Of a stretch of DNA of 22,638 bases, positions 8,242 through 15,944 are shown piece by piece. Below the pieces are notes generated by a model. That model was not told where the DNA came from and did not search any database. It saw only the letters and a list, made by a program, of their open reading frames with translations. The number at the start of each line of letters is the position of its first letter. The stretch's first letter is position 1. The translations under genes were made by a program, and so were the position numbers. Origin of the DNA: Akkermansiaceae bacterium UBA3385 (GTDB lineage Bacteria > Verrucomicrobiota > Verrucomicrobiia > Verrucomicrobiales > Akkermansiaceae); assembly GCA_002358905.1 (NCBI GenBank), contig DEPT01000046.1, positions 1 to 22,638 on the forward strand. The letters are read 5' to 3'.

Positions 8242-8269
8242 ATGATATCGGATTGCTTGATAATGTCAA
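8242..8269 (-). promoter_or_regulatory. Internal promoter ahead of the oprM-like gene
   Basis: Minus strand TTGACA (8269-8264), 16 bp, TATCAT (8247-8242), then 9 nt to the ATG at 8232. Predicted mRNA start is about 2-3 nt before the start codon. The promoter sits wholly in the gap after acrB, so the outer-membrane gene could be transcribed separately. Confidence 0.6.
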
Positions 8270-8283
8270 GTGTTTTTCTCCTG

Positions 8284-11200
8284 TTATTCATCGTCTTTAT
8301 GTGCTGCCAGATATTCGCGGGCTCCGGCCTCATCCGGATCTTCGCCCAATGTCGCCAGTTTGAAGCGAATCCGGAACAGCCGCATAATGAAAATATACGA
8401 GCACGGAATAAGGAACACACCTACCACCGTTGCCACGGTCATGCCCACCACCACCACGGTGCCGATGGAGCAACGGGCGAGAGCACCGGAACCACTGGCC
8501 ATCATAAGAGGCACACAGCCCAGAATAAAGGCCAGCGAGGTCATGAGGATGGGACGAAGACGCAAACGGGCAGCAGAAAGCGTGGCGGCCATGATATCCT
8601 TGCCGCGTTCGATTTCCAGATTGGCAAACTCCACGATAAGAATAGCATTTTTGGCAGCCAGCCCTACGAGCATCACCAGACCGACCTGTGCATAGAGATT
8701 AAGTTCCAGCCCCATCCAGTACAGACCGGCATAAGCCCCCAGCACGGCAATAGGAACGGTAAGGAACACGGAGAGAGGCAATGTCCACTTTTCATACAAA
8801 GCCACCAGAATCAGGAAGGCAAACACCGAGGACATGGCAAAAATGGTGGCCAGGCCCGTGCTGTTGCGAACCTTGTTTTCCTGGAATGACATATCCTGGT
8901 AATCCATACCGATCTTGGCCGGGTCCATGGTTTCGGCATACACCTGTTCCATGGCCTCCATGAGCTGCTGCGTGGAGACGCCGGGGCGCGGCATCACATT
9001 CAGCTTGGCAGAATTGTAGATATTGTGGTGCATTACAAACTCGGTATCTGCGATATCCTTTATATTCACCAGGGCAGAAAGAGGCACACGCTCGCCATCC
9101 ATATTATTCACGAAAAAGCCGTCCATCTTCTCCAGGCTCACACGGTCGGCCCCCTGAGCCTGCATATAGACCTGCCACTGCTGGCCGAATGCATTAAAGA
9201 AGTTCACAAACGAAGAGCCGTTATAGGTAGCCAGCAGGCTGTTGGCAGCAGCAATCTCCACACGGTGGAACTTGCACTTCTCCTTATCCAGCTCCATGAA
9301 CTTCTGCGGCGTGTCGGCCATCATCATGTCCATGCACACAGCCACCTCCGGGCGCCGGCGGGCGGCTTCCTCAAAACGCAGCACCTGCTCGCGGAGGAAA
9401 GGTACACCCTGACCTTCCAGGTCATTGAGCACCATGGTTACTCCATTGGCCGTACCCACACCAGGAATTGCAGGCGGCATCAGCACCATGGCCATGCCAT
9501 CCAGCGCCGCGGCATGAAGACGACCTTCGATGCGCTTCTGCACCTCTGCAGCGGTCTCAGCGCGGTCTTTCCAATCCTTCAGCTCAATGAAGGCAATACA
9601 AGCACCGGGGGTCTGCACACTGTTCAGGATATTAATACCTACAACCGTGGTCAGATTCTTCACGGCGGGATCTGAAAGAGCATCTTCGAATTTTTTGTTC
9701 TCGGAATAAGCCACCTGCATGGAGGTATCCGGTTTCATGACGAGAGCGGCAAGAAGGAAGCCCTGGTCTTCATCCGGCAGGAATGCCTTGGGCACCATCT
9801 TCGACACAGGCGCTATGGCAACCCAGAACAAAAGCAGCAGAGGCATGGAGAAGATGAGCTTGCGGCACAGGGAACCACAGATTTTAACATACACATTTGC
9901 TGTGCAGTCATAGCACTTGTTGAACAGCTTGTAGAAAGGCTTGAATATGCTGCGGCTCTGATTGGTCGGCTTGAGCATCAAAGCACACAGGGCTGGCGAA
10001 AGCGTGAGCGCATTGAACGCCGATATGAGCATGGATACGGCAATGGTGATGGCAAACTGCTTGAACAGCGTACCGGTGATACCCGCCAGCAGCAGAGAAG
10101 GAAGGAACACGGCTGCCAGCACGAGCGCAATGGCGATAACGGGACCACTCACTTCCTGCATGGCGGCAAAAGCAGCCATGCGGGGGTTAAGCCCCTTGTC
10201 GATGTGGTGCTGCACAGCTTCCACCACCACGATGGCGTCGTCCACCACCAGACCGATAGCCAGCACCATACCCAGCAGCGAAATGGTATTGAGCGAGAAG
10301 CCCAGCATGGGGAATACGCAGAAGGTGGAAATAAGCGACACCGGCACAGCAATGAGCGGAATGAGCGTGGCGCGGAAATTCTGCAGGAACATGAACACCA
10401 CCAGCGCCACCAGCACAATGGCCTCGATGAAGGTGCGCTTGATTTCATCGATGGAGTAGCGCACAGCCGTGGTCGTATCCAGCGAGACATCGCCGGTGAT
10501 ACCCTGAGGCATGATGGCAGCCTGCTTTTCAAAAGTCTTGCGCAAGCGATCCACTGTGGCAATGGCATTCGATCCCGGAGTCTGGAAAACCACCACTGCG
10601 GCAGATACCTGGCGATTCAGCCGCCCGGTGGCAGAGTAGTTTTCAGAGCCCAGCTCCACCTTGGCAATATCCTTGAGGTAGATGATTTCATCCCCCACCT
10701 GACGCACGATGATATTTTCGAACTCCGAAGGATCCGACAGGCGTCCCTGGGTACGGATGGCAATGGTCTTTTCCTGACCATCAGGCACGGGATCAGCGCC
10801 CACTTTGCCACCGGGGTTGGTGGCATTCTGGGCAGCAATGGCTGCCCGGACCTCGCCGATAGAGAGGTTGTAGTGGGTCATGAGGTTGGTATCCAGCCAG
10901 ATGCGGATAGCATAACGGCCGGCACCATACACAGTTACTTCACCCACGCCTTCCACACGCTTCAGCTCATCCACCATTTTCACCTGGGCATAGTTGGCCA
11001 GGTCCACAGAGTTATAGCTGCCATCCGGGGAATACAGGGAATAGATAATGAGAGGCAGACCAGGTTGTTGGCGAATCGTCACGCCGGCGTTGAGCACCTC
11101 GGTAGGCACCTGGGACTGCGCCTGGCCATAACGCATATTGGTGAACACCTGGTCGAGGTCGGGGTCGGTATCCGGGTTGAACACCACCTGCAGTGAGTAC

Positions 11201-11460
11201 ACACCATTGTTGGAAGAAACGGAGGTCATGTAATCCATGCCCTGCACACCGGAAATCTCTCGCTCCAGCGGAGTACCCACGGAATCAGCCACAGCCTTGG
11301 CATCTGCACCGGGGAACATGGCCATGAGCTGGATGGTGCGCGGTGTAATTTCCGGATACTGCGAAATAGGCAGATTCACCAGGCAAACCATACCCAGCAG
11401 CGTCGTCACCACGGCAATCACCGTGGCGATAACGGGATGTTTGATAAAGAACGGACTCAT
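8284..11460 (-). CDS. RND multidrug efflux transporter, inner-membrane pump (HAE1/AcrB type)
   Basis: 1058-residue proton-driven pump, forming a trimer in the inner membrane with large periplasmic domains. It begins with the typical SPFFIKHPVIATVIAV first span. The RND signature in TM4 includes GLVVDDAIVVVEAV, carrying the two aspartates of the proton relay, and TM10 carries GLAAKNAILIVEFA with the partner lysine. Periplasmic porter motifs include VGEVTVYGAGRYAIRIWL and PPAIPGVGTANG. Length and the HAE1 pattern (hydrophobic and amphiphilic drugs) separate it from heavy-metal and nodulation RND pumps. Substrates cannot be read from the sequence. It starts 8 bp after acrA ends. The 'EAVQHH' after the TM4 signature differs from the more common 'ENVxR'. 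Confidence 0.96.
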   Translation of the reverse strand: MSPFFIKHPVIATVIAVVTTLLGMVCLVNLPISQYPEITPRTIQLMAMFPGADAKAVADSVGTPLEREISGVQGMDYMTSVSSNNGVYSLQVVFNPDTDPDLDQVFTNMRYGQAQSQVPTEVLNAGVTIRQQPGLPLIIYSLYSPDGSYNSVDLANYAQVKMVDELKRVEGVGEVTVYGAGRYAIRIWLDTNLMTHYNLSIGEVRAAIAAQNATNPGGKVGADPVPDGQEKTIAIRTQGRLSDPSEFENIIVRQVGDEIIYLKDIAKVELGSENYSATGRLNRQVSAAVVVFQTPGSNAIATVDRLRKTFEKQAAIMPQGITGDVSLDTTTAVRYSIDEIKRTFIEAIVLVALVVFMFLQNFRATLIPLIAVPVSLISTFCVFPMLGFSLNTISLLGMVLAIGLVVDDAIVVVEAVQHHIDKGLNPRMAAFAAMQEVSGPVIAIALVLAAVFLPSLLLAGITGTLFKQFAITIAVSMLISAFNALTLSPALCALMLKPTNQSRSIFKPFYKLFNKCYDCTANVYVKICGSLCRKLIFSMPLLLLFWVAIAPVSKMVPKAFLPDEDQGFLLAALVMKPDTSMQVAYSENKKFEDALSDPAVKNLTTVVGINILNSVQTPGACIAFIELKDWKDRAETAAEVQKRIEGRLHAAALDGMAMVLMPPAIPGVGTANGVTMVLNDLEGQGVPFLREQVLRFEEAARRRPEVAVCMDMMMADTPQKFMELDKEKCKFHRVEIAAANSLLATYNGSSFVNFFNAFGQQWQVYMQAQGADRVSLEKMDGFFVNNMDGERVPLSALVNIKDIADTEFVMHHNIYNSAKLNVMPRPGVSTQQLMEAMEQVYAETMDPAKIGMDYQDMSFQENKVRNSTGLATIFAMSSVFAFLILVALYEKWTLPLSVFLTVPIAVLGAYAGLYWMGLELNLYAQVGLVMLVGLAAKNAILIVEFANLEIERGKDIMAATLSAARLRLRPILMTSLAFILGCVPLMMASGSGALARCSIGTVVVVGMTVATVVGVFLIPCSYIFIMRLFRIRFKLATLGEDPDEAGAREYLAAHKDDE

Positions 11461-11468
11461 GGCTGCAT

Positions 11469-12854
11469 TTATTCTGCGTTTCCAGCGGTAACGGAGTTTA
11501 CTGTAGTCTCGGGCTTCTCATAAATGAAGGGGCGCGGCACCACCGTGCCGAAACCACCCTGAGCCCCGGCCTTGCGCATAGCGGCATTGGCCATGGCATA
11601 CTGTGCTGCCATCTGGCCTCCGCCTACAATCACCTGGGCATCTTCCACATTATCAATACCGTTCTCCCGCAGGGTATCGGCTATGGGTTTCACCGTACCG
11701 GTCACCACCTGCATAAGCATGGGTGCCATCGTGCCATCGCCATTCGGCATATCCAGCACCAGTTCCTTGCCCAGTTTCACATCAATGGGCAGCGGAGTCT
11801 TATCCGGTGCCACCACATAAATGTAACGGTGATTCATGGAAGAGATAAGAGCACGGGAAGGCACAAGCAGAGCATCCTTGATTTCGCCCGTTCTGGCCTG
11901 CACTCGCACAGCGGCACCGGTACGCAGCTTGAGCTGGGGATTGGGCACATAGCCCACGAACTTCACCGTACCCGTTGCCTGGCTGATTTCGCTATCCACG
12001 GCATGTACGCGCCCCTTATGCTCAAACACAGAACCATCCTCCAGGATGAGGTCAAACTCCCGCACAGGGCTCATCTTGTCCGGGGCATCGAAATAAGCCC
12101 CCACCTGAGCCTGTTCGCTCACCTGGCGGGCGGGTACCGAGAAATCAACGCGGATAGGATCCACCGAGGACATGCGGGTCATAACCACCTGCCCTGCTGC
12201 CACAAAATCACCCACACTCACACCGGCCTGAGAGGCAAGCCCCTTGAAGGGAGCGCGGATGGTGCATCGGTCCAGGTTCAGCTGAGCCTGTTCCAGCGCG
12301 GCCTCTGCCAGCGCCACCTGAGCACGGGCCATGGCCAGGGCGGCCTCGCAGCGGCGCTTCGCGTGCTGGGCATCGGTAAACTGTTTATCGGATACGGAGC
12401 CACTTTCCACCAGAGAAGAGAAACGCACCAGATCTTTCTGCGCCTGTTCATCAGCTACTTCGGCCTGCAGCACCCCGGCCTTGGCGGCGGCCACGCTGGC
12501 GGCTGCCTGGTCATAAGCAGCCTGATAGCTGGCGGGGTCAATGCGGAACAGGACCTCTCCCTTCTCGCACAGCGAGCCATGCCAATACACCTGCTCGAGC
12601 AGCTTGCCCGAAACCTCCGGGCGGATATCTGCCTGCTCCACGCCGCGCAAATGACCGAACCATGTCGAGGTCAGCTCCACCGTGCGCTTCTGCAGCGGCA
12701 TCACGGTCACGTTGATGGGTGCCATACCCCGTTGGACAGCCTGTGTTGCGCCATTATCCTTGCATGCCACCAGAGTGGAACATGCCACCAGCCCGCCAAG
12801 GGCAATCATGATTATATTTACTGCTCTCATTGATGTTTTATTGACAAAGCTCAT
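11469..12854 (-). CDS. RND efflux periplasmic adaptor (membrane fusion protein, AcrA type)
   Basis: 461-residue adaptor linking pump and outer-membrane channel. A lipoprotein-like signal ends at C31 (STLVAC), predicting lipid anchoring to the inner membrane. Order of domains: beta-barrel and lipoyl strands around 45-100 (WFGHLRGVEQADIRPEVSG), a helical hairpin with alanine-rich coiled coil at about 100-190, the returning lipoyl half at 195-215 (IRAPFKGLASQAGVSVGDFV), then beta-barrel and membrane-proximal domains. It is longer than the usual 380-400 residues because of about 60 extra C-terminal residues rich in Ala, Met and Gly. The first ATG overlaps the marR stop as ATGA, implying coupling. 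A second ATG eight codons in would also give a good signal peptide. Confidence 0.94.
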   Translation of the reverse strand: MSFVNKTSMRAVNIIMIALGGLVACSTLVACKDNGATQAVQRGMAPINVTVMPLQKRTVELTSTWFGHLRGVEQADIRPEVSGKLLEQVYWHGSLCEKGEVLFRIDPASYQAAYDQAAASVAAAKAGVLQAEVADEQAQKDLVRFSSLVESGSVSDKQFTDAQHAKRRCEAALAMARAQVALAEAALEQAQLNLDRCTIRAPFKGLASQAGVSVGDFVAAGQVVMTRMSSVDPIRVDFSVPARQVSEQAQVGAYFDAPDKMSPVREFDLILEDGSVFEHKGRVHAVDSEISQATGTVKFVGYVPNPQLKLRTGAAVRVQARTGEIKDALLVPSRALISSMNHRYIYVVAPDKTPLPIDVKLGKELVLDMPNGDGTMAPMLMQVVTGTVKPIADTLRENGIDNVEDAQVIVGGGQMAAQYAMANAAMRKAGAQGGFGTVVPRPFIYEKPETTVNSVTAGNAE

Positions 12855-13294
12855 GGCTCTGTGGTTGAAGTATTGTGGTAAATCCGCTCCAGCATATGGC
12901 GCAGTGTCTCAAGTTCTTCTGCACTGAATCCCGCCACCAGCCGGGATTCAAAGGTGCGAAGCTTCTGCTCCGCTTCCGCTTGCATCTGCCGGAAAGAATC
13001 TGTCAGATAGGCATGCTTCACCCGGCCATCCGCACTATCAAACGCGGTGCGTACATGGCCTTTCTCCGATAACCGGTCGAGCAACCCTTTCACTGTGGTG
13101 TGGCTCACTCCCAAGTATTTCTCAAGCTCACGCTGAGATACCGGCCGCCCATCCTGCGATTCCAGATACATAAGCAGACGGCACTGCGGCGCAGTGAGCC
13201 CCAAGTCCCCGACCTGCTGCAGAAATACCGCATCCGCCCGGTCGGTCACCATTTTCATCAGGAAAATGGGGTGTTTCTCTTTCGGTAATTTCAT
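12851..13294 (-). CDS. MarR-family transcriptional regulator of the efflux operon
   Basis: 147-residue winged-helix protein. The helix-turn-helix is around residues 50-95: LTAPQCRLLMYLE, then VSQRELEKYLGVSHTTVKGLLDRLSEKGHV, with the wing (FDSADGRVKHAYLT) behind it. Terminal helices would form the dimer interface. It is the first gene of the efflux operon and overlaps the adaptor gene by 4 bp. The arrangement is the classic one in which a MarR repressor binds its own operon promoter and is released by a pump substrate; that mechanism is inferred. A perfect 12-bp palindrome lies between its promoter and its start codon. Confidence 0.9.
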   Translation of the reverse strand: MKLPKEKHPIFLMKMVTDRADAVFLQQVGDLGLTAPQCRLLMYLESQDGRPVSQRELEKYLGVSHTTVKGLLDRLSEKGHVRTAFDSADGRVKHAYLTDSFRQMQAEAEQKLRTFESRLVAGFSAEELETLRHMLERIYHNTSTTEP

Positions 13295-13309
13295 CGCCGT
13301 TTTATTTAT

Positions 13310-13321
13310 GAAGCATGCTTC
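13310..13321. promoter_or_regulatory. Candidate MarR operator palindrome
   Basis: GAAGCATGCTTC is a perfect 12-bp palindrome at about +8 to +19 relative to the predicted start of the marR-efflux transcript, 15 bp before the marR ATG. A repressor bound here could block initiation or early elongation. Confidence 0.5.
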
Positions 13322-13335
13322 CTATTTGCCCGGCG

Positions 13336-13363
13336 AGTATACCAAAGCCGGTCAATAAGTCAA
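13336..13363 (-). promoter_or_regulatory. Main promoter of the marR-efflux operon
   Basis: Minus strand TTGACT (13363-13358), 16 bp, TATACT (13341-13336) with TGG before the -10 (extended -10). This is one of the best matches to consensus in the window. The predicted start is near 13329, giving a leader of about 34 nt that contains the palindrome. Confidence 0.7.
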
Positions 13364-13457
13364 GTTTTTTGGGGTGTTTTTTCTCTCATTTCGGTAAACC
13401 AGCCGACCGCAAGAGTTACAAAAAGGCAGTGACCGAACGGCTCTTTGCCACGGCCGT

Positions 13458-13706
13458 TCAAATCGTTCCCTTGCGGTAACGCGCAGCAACCTGCACAAAA
13501 GGAATCCCCTGCTCCATATCTGCGAGTATTGACTCACGGACAGACAAGGCTGCAGTCAACGCGGCCTCAGTATCTCCATACTCCCTGTCAGTAAAATAGC
13601 GGACATAAGTTTCCTTCTGGCGGGTAATGCAGAGACGCCATCCGCAAAACGAATTGCGGGTTCCTTTCTGTCCATTGTAGCGGGTAATATAACGGTGTGT
13701 ACTCAT
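13458..13706 (-). CDS. Small AP2-like domain protein, putative
   Basis: 82-residue protein read from the ATG at 13706. The same frame opens upstream at 13772, but a good promoter lies inside that extension, so the shorter start is preferred. The pattern GWRLCITRQKETYVRYFTDREYG followed by a helix (EAALTAALSVRESILADM) resembles the AP2/ERF-type DNA-binding fold, in which three strands precede one helix. This is pattern recognition only and was not confirmed by search. It is transcribed divergently from the second marR gene, 131 bp away. A regulatory or DNA-binding role fits but is unproven. A weak hairpin overlaps its stop codon. Confidence 0.55.
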   Translation of the reverse strand: MSTHRYITRYNGQKGTRNSFCGWRLCITRQKETYVRYFTDREYGDTEAALTAALSVRESILADMEQGIPFVQVAARYRKGTI

Positions 13707-13722
13707 AGCAGACTGTGCGGAC

Positions 13723-13751
13723 ATTCTAGCAGCAGAAAAAAAGATAGTCAA
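13723..13751 (-). promoter_or_regulatory. Promoter of the small AP2-like gene
   Basis: Minus strand TTGACT (13751-13746), 17 bp, TAGAAT (13728-13723). The predicted start near 13716 leaves a leader of about 10 nt before the ATG at 13706. It supports the short start of that gene. Confidence 0.65.
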
Positions 13752-13801
13752 GGTTTTATTTGAGTTTTTCAATCTTTGTCATTTTCAATAAAACTGAATC
13801 A

Positions 13802-13831
13802 TTGACAAGGAGCCAGCTAACATGGTAAAGT
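13802..13831 (+). promoter_or_regulatory. Promoter of the second marR gene, start codon at +1
   Basis: TTGACA (13802-13807), 18 bp, TAAAGT (13826-13831) preceded by TGG (extended -10). Six nt separate the -10 from ATG 13838, so the mRNA is predicted to start at that codon if it is used. Confidence 0.6.
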
Positions 13832-13837
13832 GTACGC

Positions 13838-14314
13838 ATGCCAGACCGGTACGAAGACATACAAAAGGTTGATAAGATGCGTTGTATCACCGAATATATC
13901 AACCGCGCAGGATTCATTGCCATGAATGAGGCACTGCGCAAGAAAGTAATGAAGCTGAGTGTGCGACAGTGTACCGTAATGGCAAACATCCGCCGCTACA
14001 CGCTGATTCACCCGGAAGGCATCCCCATGAGCCTCCTGGCCGAGCGCACCGGCATGTCTCCTTCCGCCGCTTCGCACATGATTGATAACCTGATGAGCGC
14101 AGGCATGGTGGAGCGCAAGCAGAGTGCCACGGACCGCCGCGCGGTACTGGTCACCATTGCCAAGGCCTCGCAGGATGCCTCTGCAGCCATTGAATCGGCC
14201 CAGCAACAAGCCATTGACGACCTGCTCGGCACCCTGGAGGAAGAAGAGCGTGCCACCTATATCCGGGTGCTGGACAAACTTTACGAGCGCGTTGTTGAAT
14301 GCGACGGCATGTGA
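13838..14314 (+). CDS. MarR-family transcriptional regulator, second copy
   Basis: 158-residue winged-helix regulator. The HTH lies around residues 55-100: HPEGIPMSLLAERTGMSPSAASHMIDNLMSAGMV, then a basic wing with the conserved ATDRRAVLVTIA (family DxR motif). Helices on either side provide dimerisation. ATG 13838 sits where a leaderless mRNA would begin. An in-frame ATG at 13877 is preceded by AAAAGG at 8 nt spacing and would give 145 residues; the data do not decide. It has little similarity to the MarR of the efflux operon by eye. Its likely targets are its own promoter and the divergent small gene. Its stop lies one base from the end of the convergent serine dehydratase gene. Confidence 0.88.
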   Translation: MPDRYEDIQKVDKMRCITEYINRAGFIAMNEALRKKVMKLSVRQCTVMANIRRYTLIHPEGIPMSLLAERTGMSPSAASHMIDNLMSAGMVERKQSATDRRAVLVTIAKASQDASAAIESAQQQAIDDLLGTLEEEERATYIRVLDKLYERVVECDGM

Positions 14315-14315
14315 A

Positions 14316-15698
14316 TCAGCAGGTCAATGCATTAGTAGCAAGCCCCGCCAGGGCAGTTTCTCTGTAACCGGCAGCCAGAGCTCGACCGGTTTCGTTCATG
14401 GTGGCAATCACGCTATCAAGACTTACGAAGTGAGTCCCATCGCCACGCAAGGCAAGTCGGGCCGCATTCACAGCCTTCACCGCGCCGATGGCATTGCGCT
14501 CAATGCAGGGGACCTGCACCAGACCACACACAGGGTCGCAAGTGAGGCCAAGATTGTGTTCCATGGCAATTTCTGCAGCATTTGCCACCTGCTCATTCGT
14601 GCCCCCCAAGGCAGCGGTCAGCCCCGCTGCAGCCATGGAGCAGGCCACGCCCACCTCACCCTGGCAGCCCACCTCGGCACCGGAAATAGAAGCTTTGGCG
14701 CGATATAGCGAGCAGATAGCCGAAGCCGTGAGCAGGAATATTTCTATACCATGTTCGCGTCCCACCGCGGCATCCTTGCGACCGAATCGCTCAAAATAAC
14801 GCAGCACCGCAGGCAGCACACCGGCACTGCCCATGGTCGGGGCGGTCACTACGCGACCACCCGCTGCATTTTCTTCGGATACGGCAAAGGCCCACAGGTT
14901 AATCCAGTCGATGATGGTGAGGGCATCCTGCGTATTCTCGCGGAACATTTCCGCCAGACGGCGGTAAATGCGCGGGGCACGGCGGGGCAGCTTGAGCCCA
15001 CCGGGCAGCACGCCCATGGTCTTCACACCTCGCTCAATGGCCTTATCCATGGTATCATAAATCTTGCGGATACGCGTGCGAAGCTCCATACCGGTAGGCA
15101 GGGCCATCTCGTTACAGCGCACCACGGCAGCTATGGTCATATTCTCGCGCTTGCAATGCTGCAGCAACTCCGCACAGGAATCAAAAGGATACGGCACCAC
15201 TGGCGGAGGCTCTGGCAGCTCCTCCATTTCATCGATTCGGCGAATGGCGCCGCCACCGATGGAAAAATACACCTCATTGGCCAACTCCTGCCCCTCCCGG
15301 TCGTATGCACAGCAGCGCATACCGTTCGCATGCTCCGGCAGGGTGATTTCCTTCTCAAGCACCACATCCTGCATAGCGCTGAAGGTGATAGGATGCGTGC
15401 CATTCAGCAGCAGTTTACCCTCTGTAGCCAGCGTGGCAATGGCATTCGTGGCAGACATTTCCATCTTCTCCGCATCCAGCCCCAGCAGGCCATACACCAC
15501 CGCACCGGGAGTTCCGTGCCCCACCCCCGTAAGTGCCAGCGAACCGTACAGGTACACCTTTACCTTCTCCACCTTCTCCAGCGCCCCCTGCTCTGCAAGT
15601 TCGCGAGCAAAACGGGCGGCTGCACGCATAGGCCCCATCGTATGTGAACTCGACGGACCGATACCGATGGAAAACACATCAAAAAAGCTGGTGTACAT
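14316..15698 (-). CDS. sdaA: L-serine dehydratase, iron-sulfur type, single chain
   Basis: 460-residue enzyme deaminating L-serine to pyruvate and ammonia with a [4Fe-4S] cluster, in the cytoplasm. The beta domain at the N-terminus shows SIGIGPSSSHTMGPMRAA (11-28). The catalytic alpha domain follows, with GCQGEVGVACSMAAAGLTAA near 343-362 and LTCDPVCGLVQVPCIERNA near 384-402. The three expected cluster cysteines are in GCQ, LTC and VPC. An additional cysteine replaces the residue commonly seen as Gly or Ala in CDPVxG. Length matches fused alpha-beta SdaA/SdaB proteins. It has its own promoter abutting the ATG and is convergent with the second marR gene, with one base between them. Confidence 0.94.
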   Translation of the reverse strand: MYTSFFDVFSIGIGPSSSHTMGPMRAAARFARELAEQGALEKVEKVKVYLYGSLALTGVGHGTPGAVVYGLLGLDAEKMEMSATNAIATLATEGKLLLNGTHPITFSAMQDVVLEKEITLPEHANGMRCCAYDREGQELANEVYFSIGGGAIRRIDEMEELPEPPPVVPYPFDSCAELLQHCKRENMTIAAVVRCNEMALPTGMELRTRIRKIYDTMDKAIERGVKTMGVLPGGLKLPRRAPRIYRRLAEMFRENTQDALTIIDWINLWAFAVSEENAAGGRVVTAPTMGSAGVLPAVLRYFERFGRKDAAVGREHGIEIFLLTASAICSLYRAKASISGAEVGCQGEVGVACSMAAAGLTAALGGTNEQVANAAEIAMEHNLGLTCDPVCGLVQVPCIERNAIGAVKAVNAARLALRGDGTHFVSLDSVIATMNETGRALAAGYRETALAGLATNALTC

Positions 15699-15704
15699 AC
15701 CTGC

Positions 15705-15733
15705 AAATTACACCCGCACCGCTGCCAAGTCAA
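15705..15733 (-). promoter_or_regulatory. Promoter of the serine dehydratase gene, start codon at +1
   Basis: Minus strand TTGACT (15733-15728), 17 bp, TAATTT (15710-15705), then 6 nt to the ATG at 15698. The transcript should start at the A of the ATG. The rest of the gap up to 15884 shows no convincing gene or further structure. Confidence 0.65.
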
Positions 15734-15884
15734 GCCGGCAGCATGGCAATACAAAACAAAAGGGGCTTCTTGTATGTCTTCAATCCTCGACAAATCGGGG
15801 TCGTTGACGATTCAGTCCCGTGCTTCGAGAAGAACAAACTCGGATTTACCAGAATAATCACCAGTTAGTGACTTATTCCCGCAA

Positions 15885-15921
15885 CAAAATGCCCTGGTGC
15901 CATCATGCAGCACCAGGGCAT
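15885..15921 (-). terminator. Intrinsic terminator of fabD
   Basis: Perfect 12-bp stem ATGCCCTGGTGC/GCACCAGGGCAT (15889-15900 and 15910-15921) with a 9-nt loop, followed on the minus strand by TTTTG (15888-15884). It lies 23 bp beyond the fabD stop codon. Confidence 0.85.
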
Positions 15922-15944
15922 CTGTCTTTAACAGGTAATGGTGT

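Noticed and set aside
10204..11196. Plus-strand open frame (330 codons) opposite the AcrB-type gene
   Set aside because: It is antisense to conserved RND coding sequence, its translation is rich in His and Gln, typical of a shadow, and it has no start signals.
13420..13459. Hairpin GAACGGC/GCCGTTC after the AP2-like gene as a terminator
   Set aside because: The loop is 11 nt, and the T-run (13424-13420) is 10 nt away from the stem, so it is a poor intrinsic terminator.
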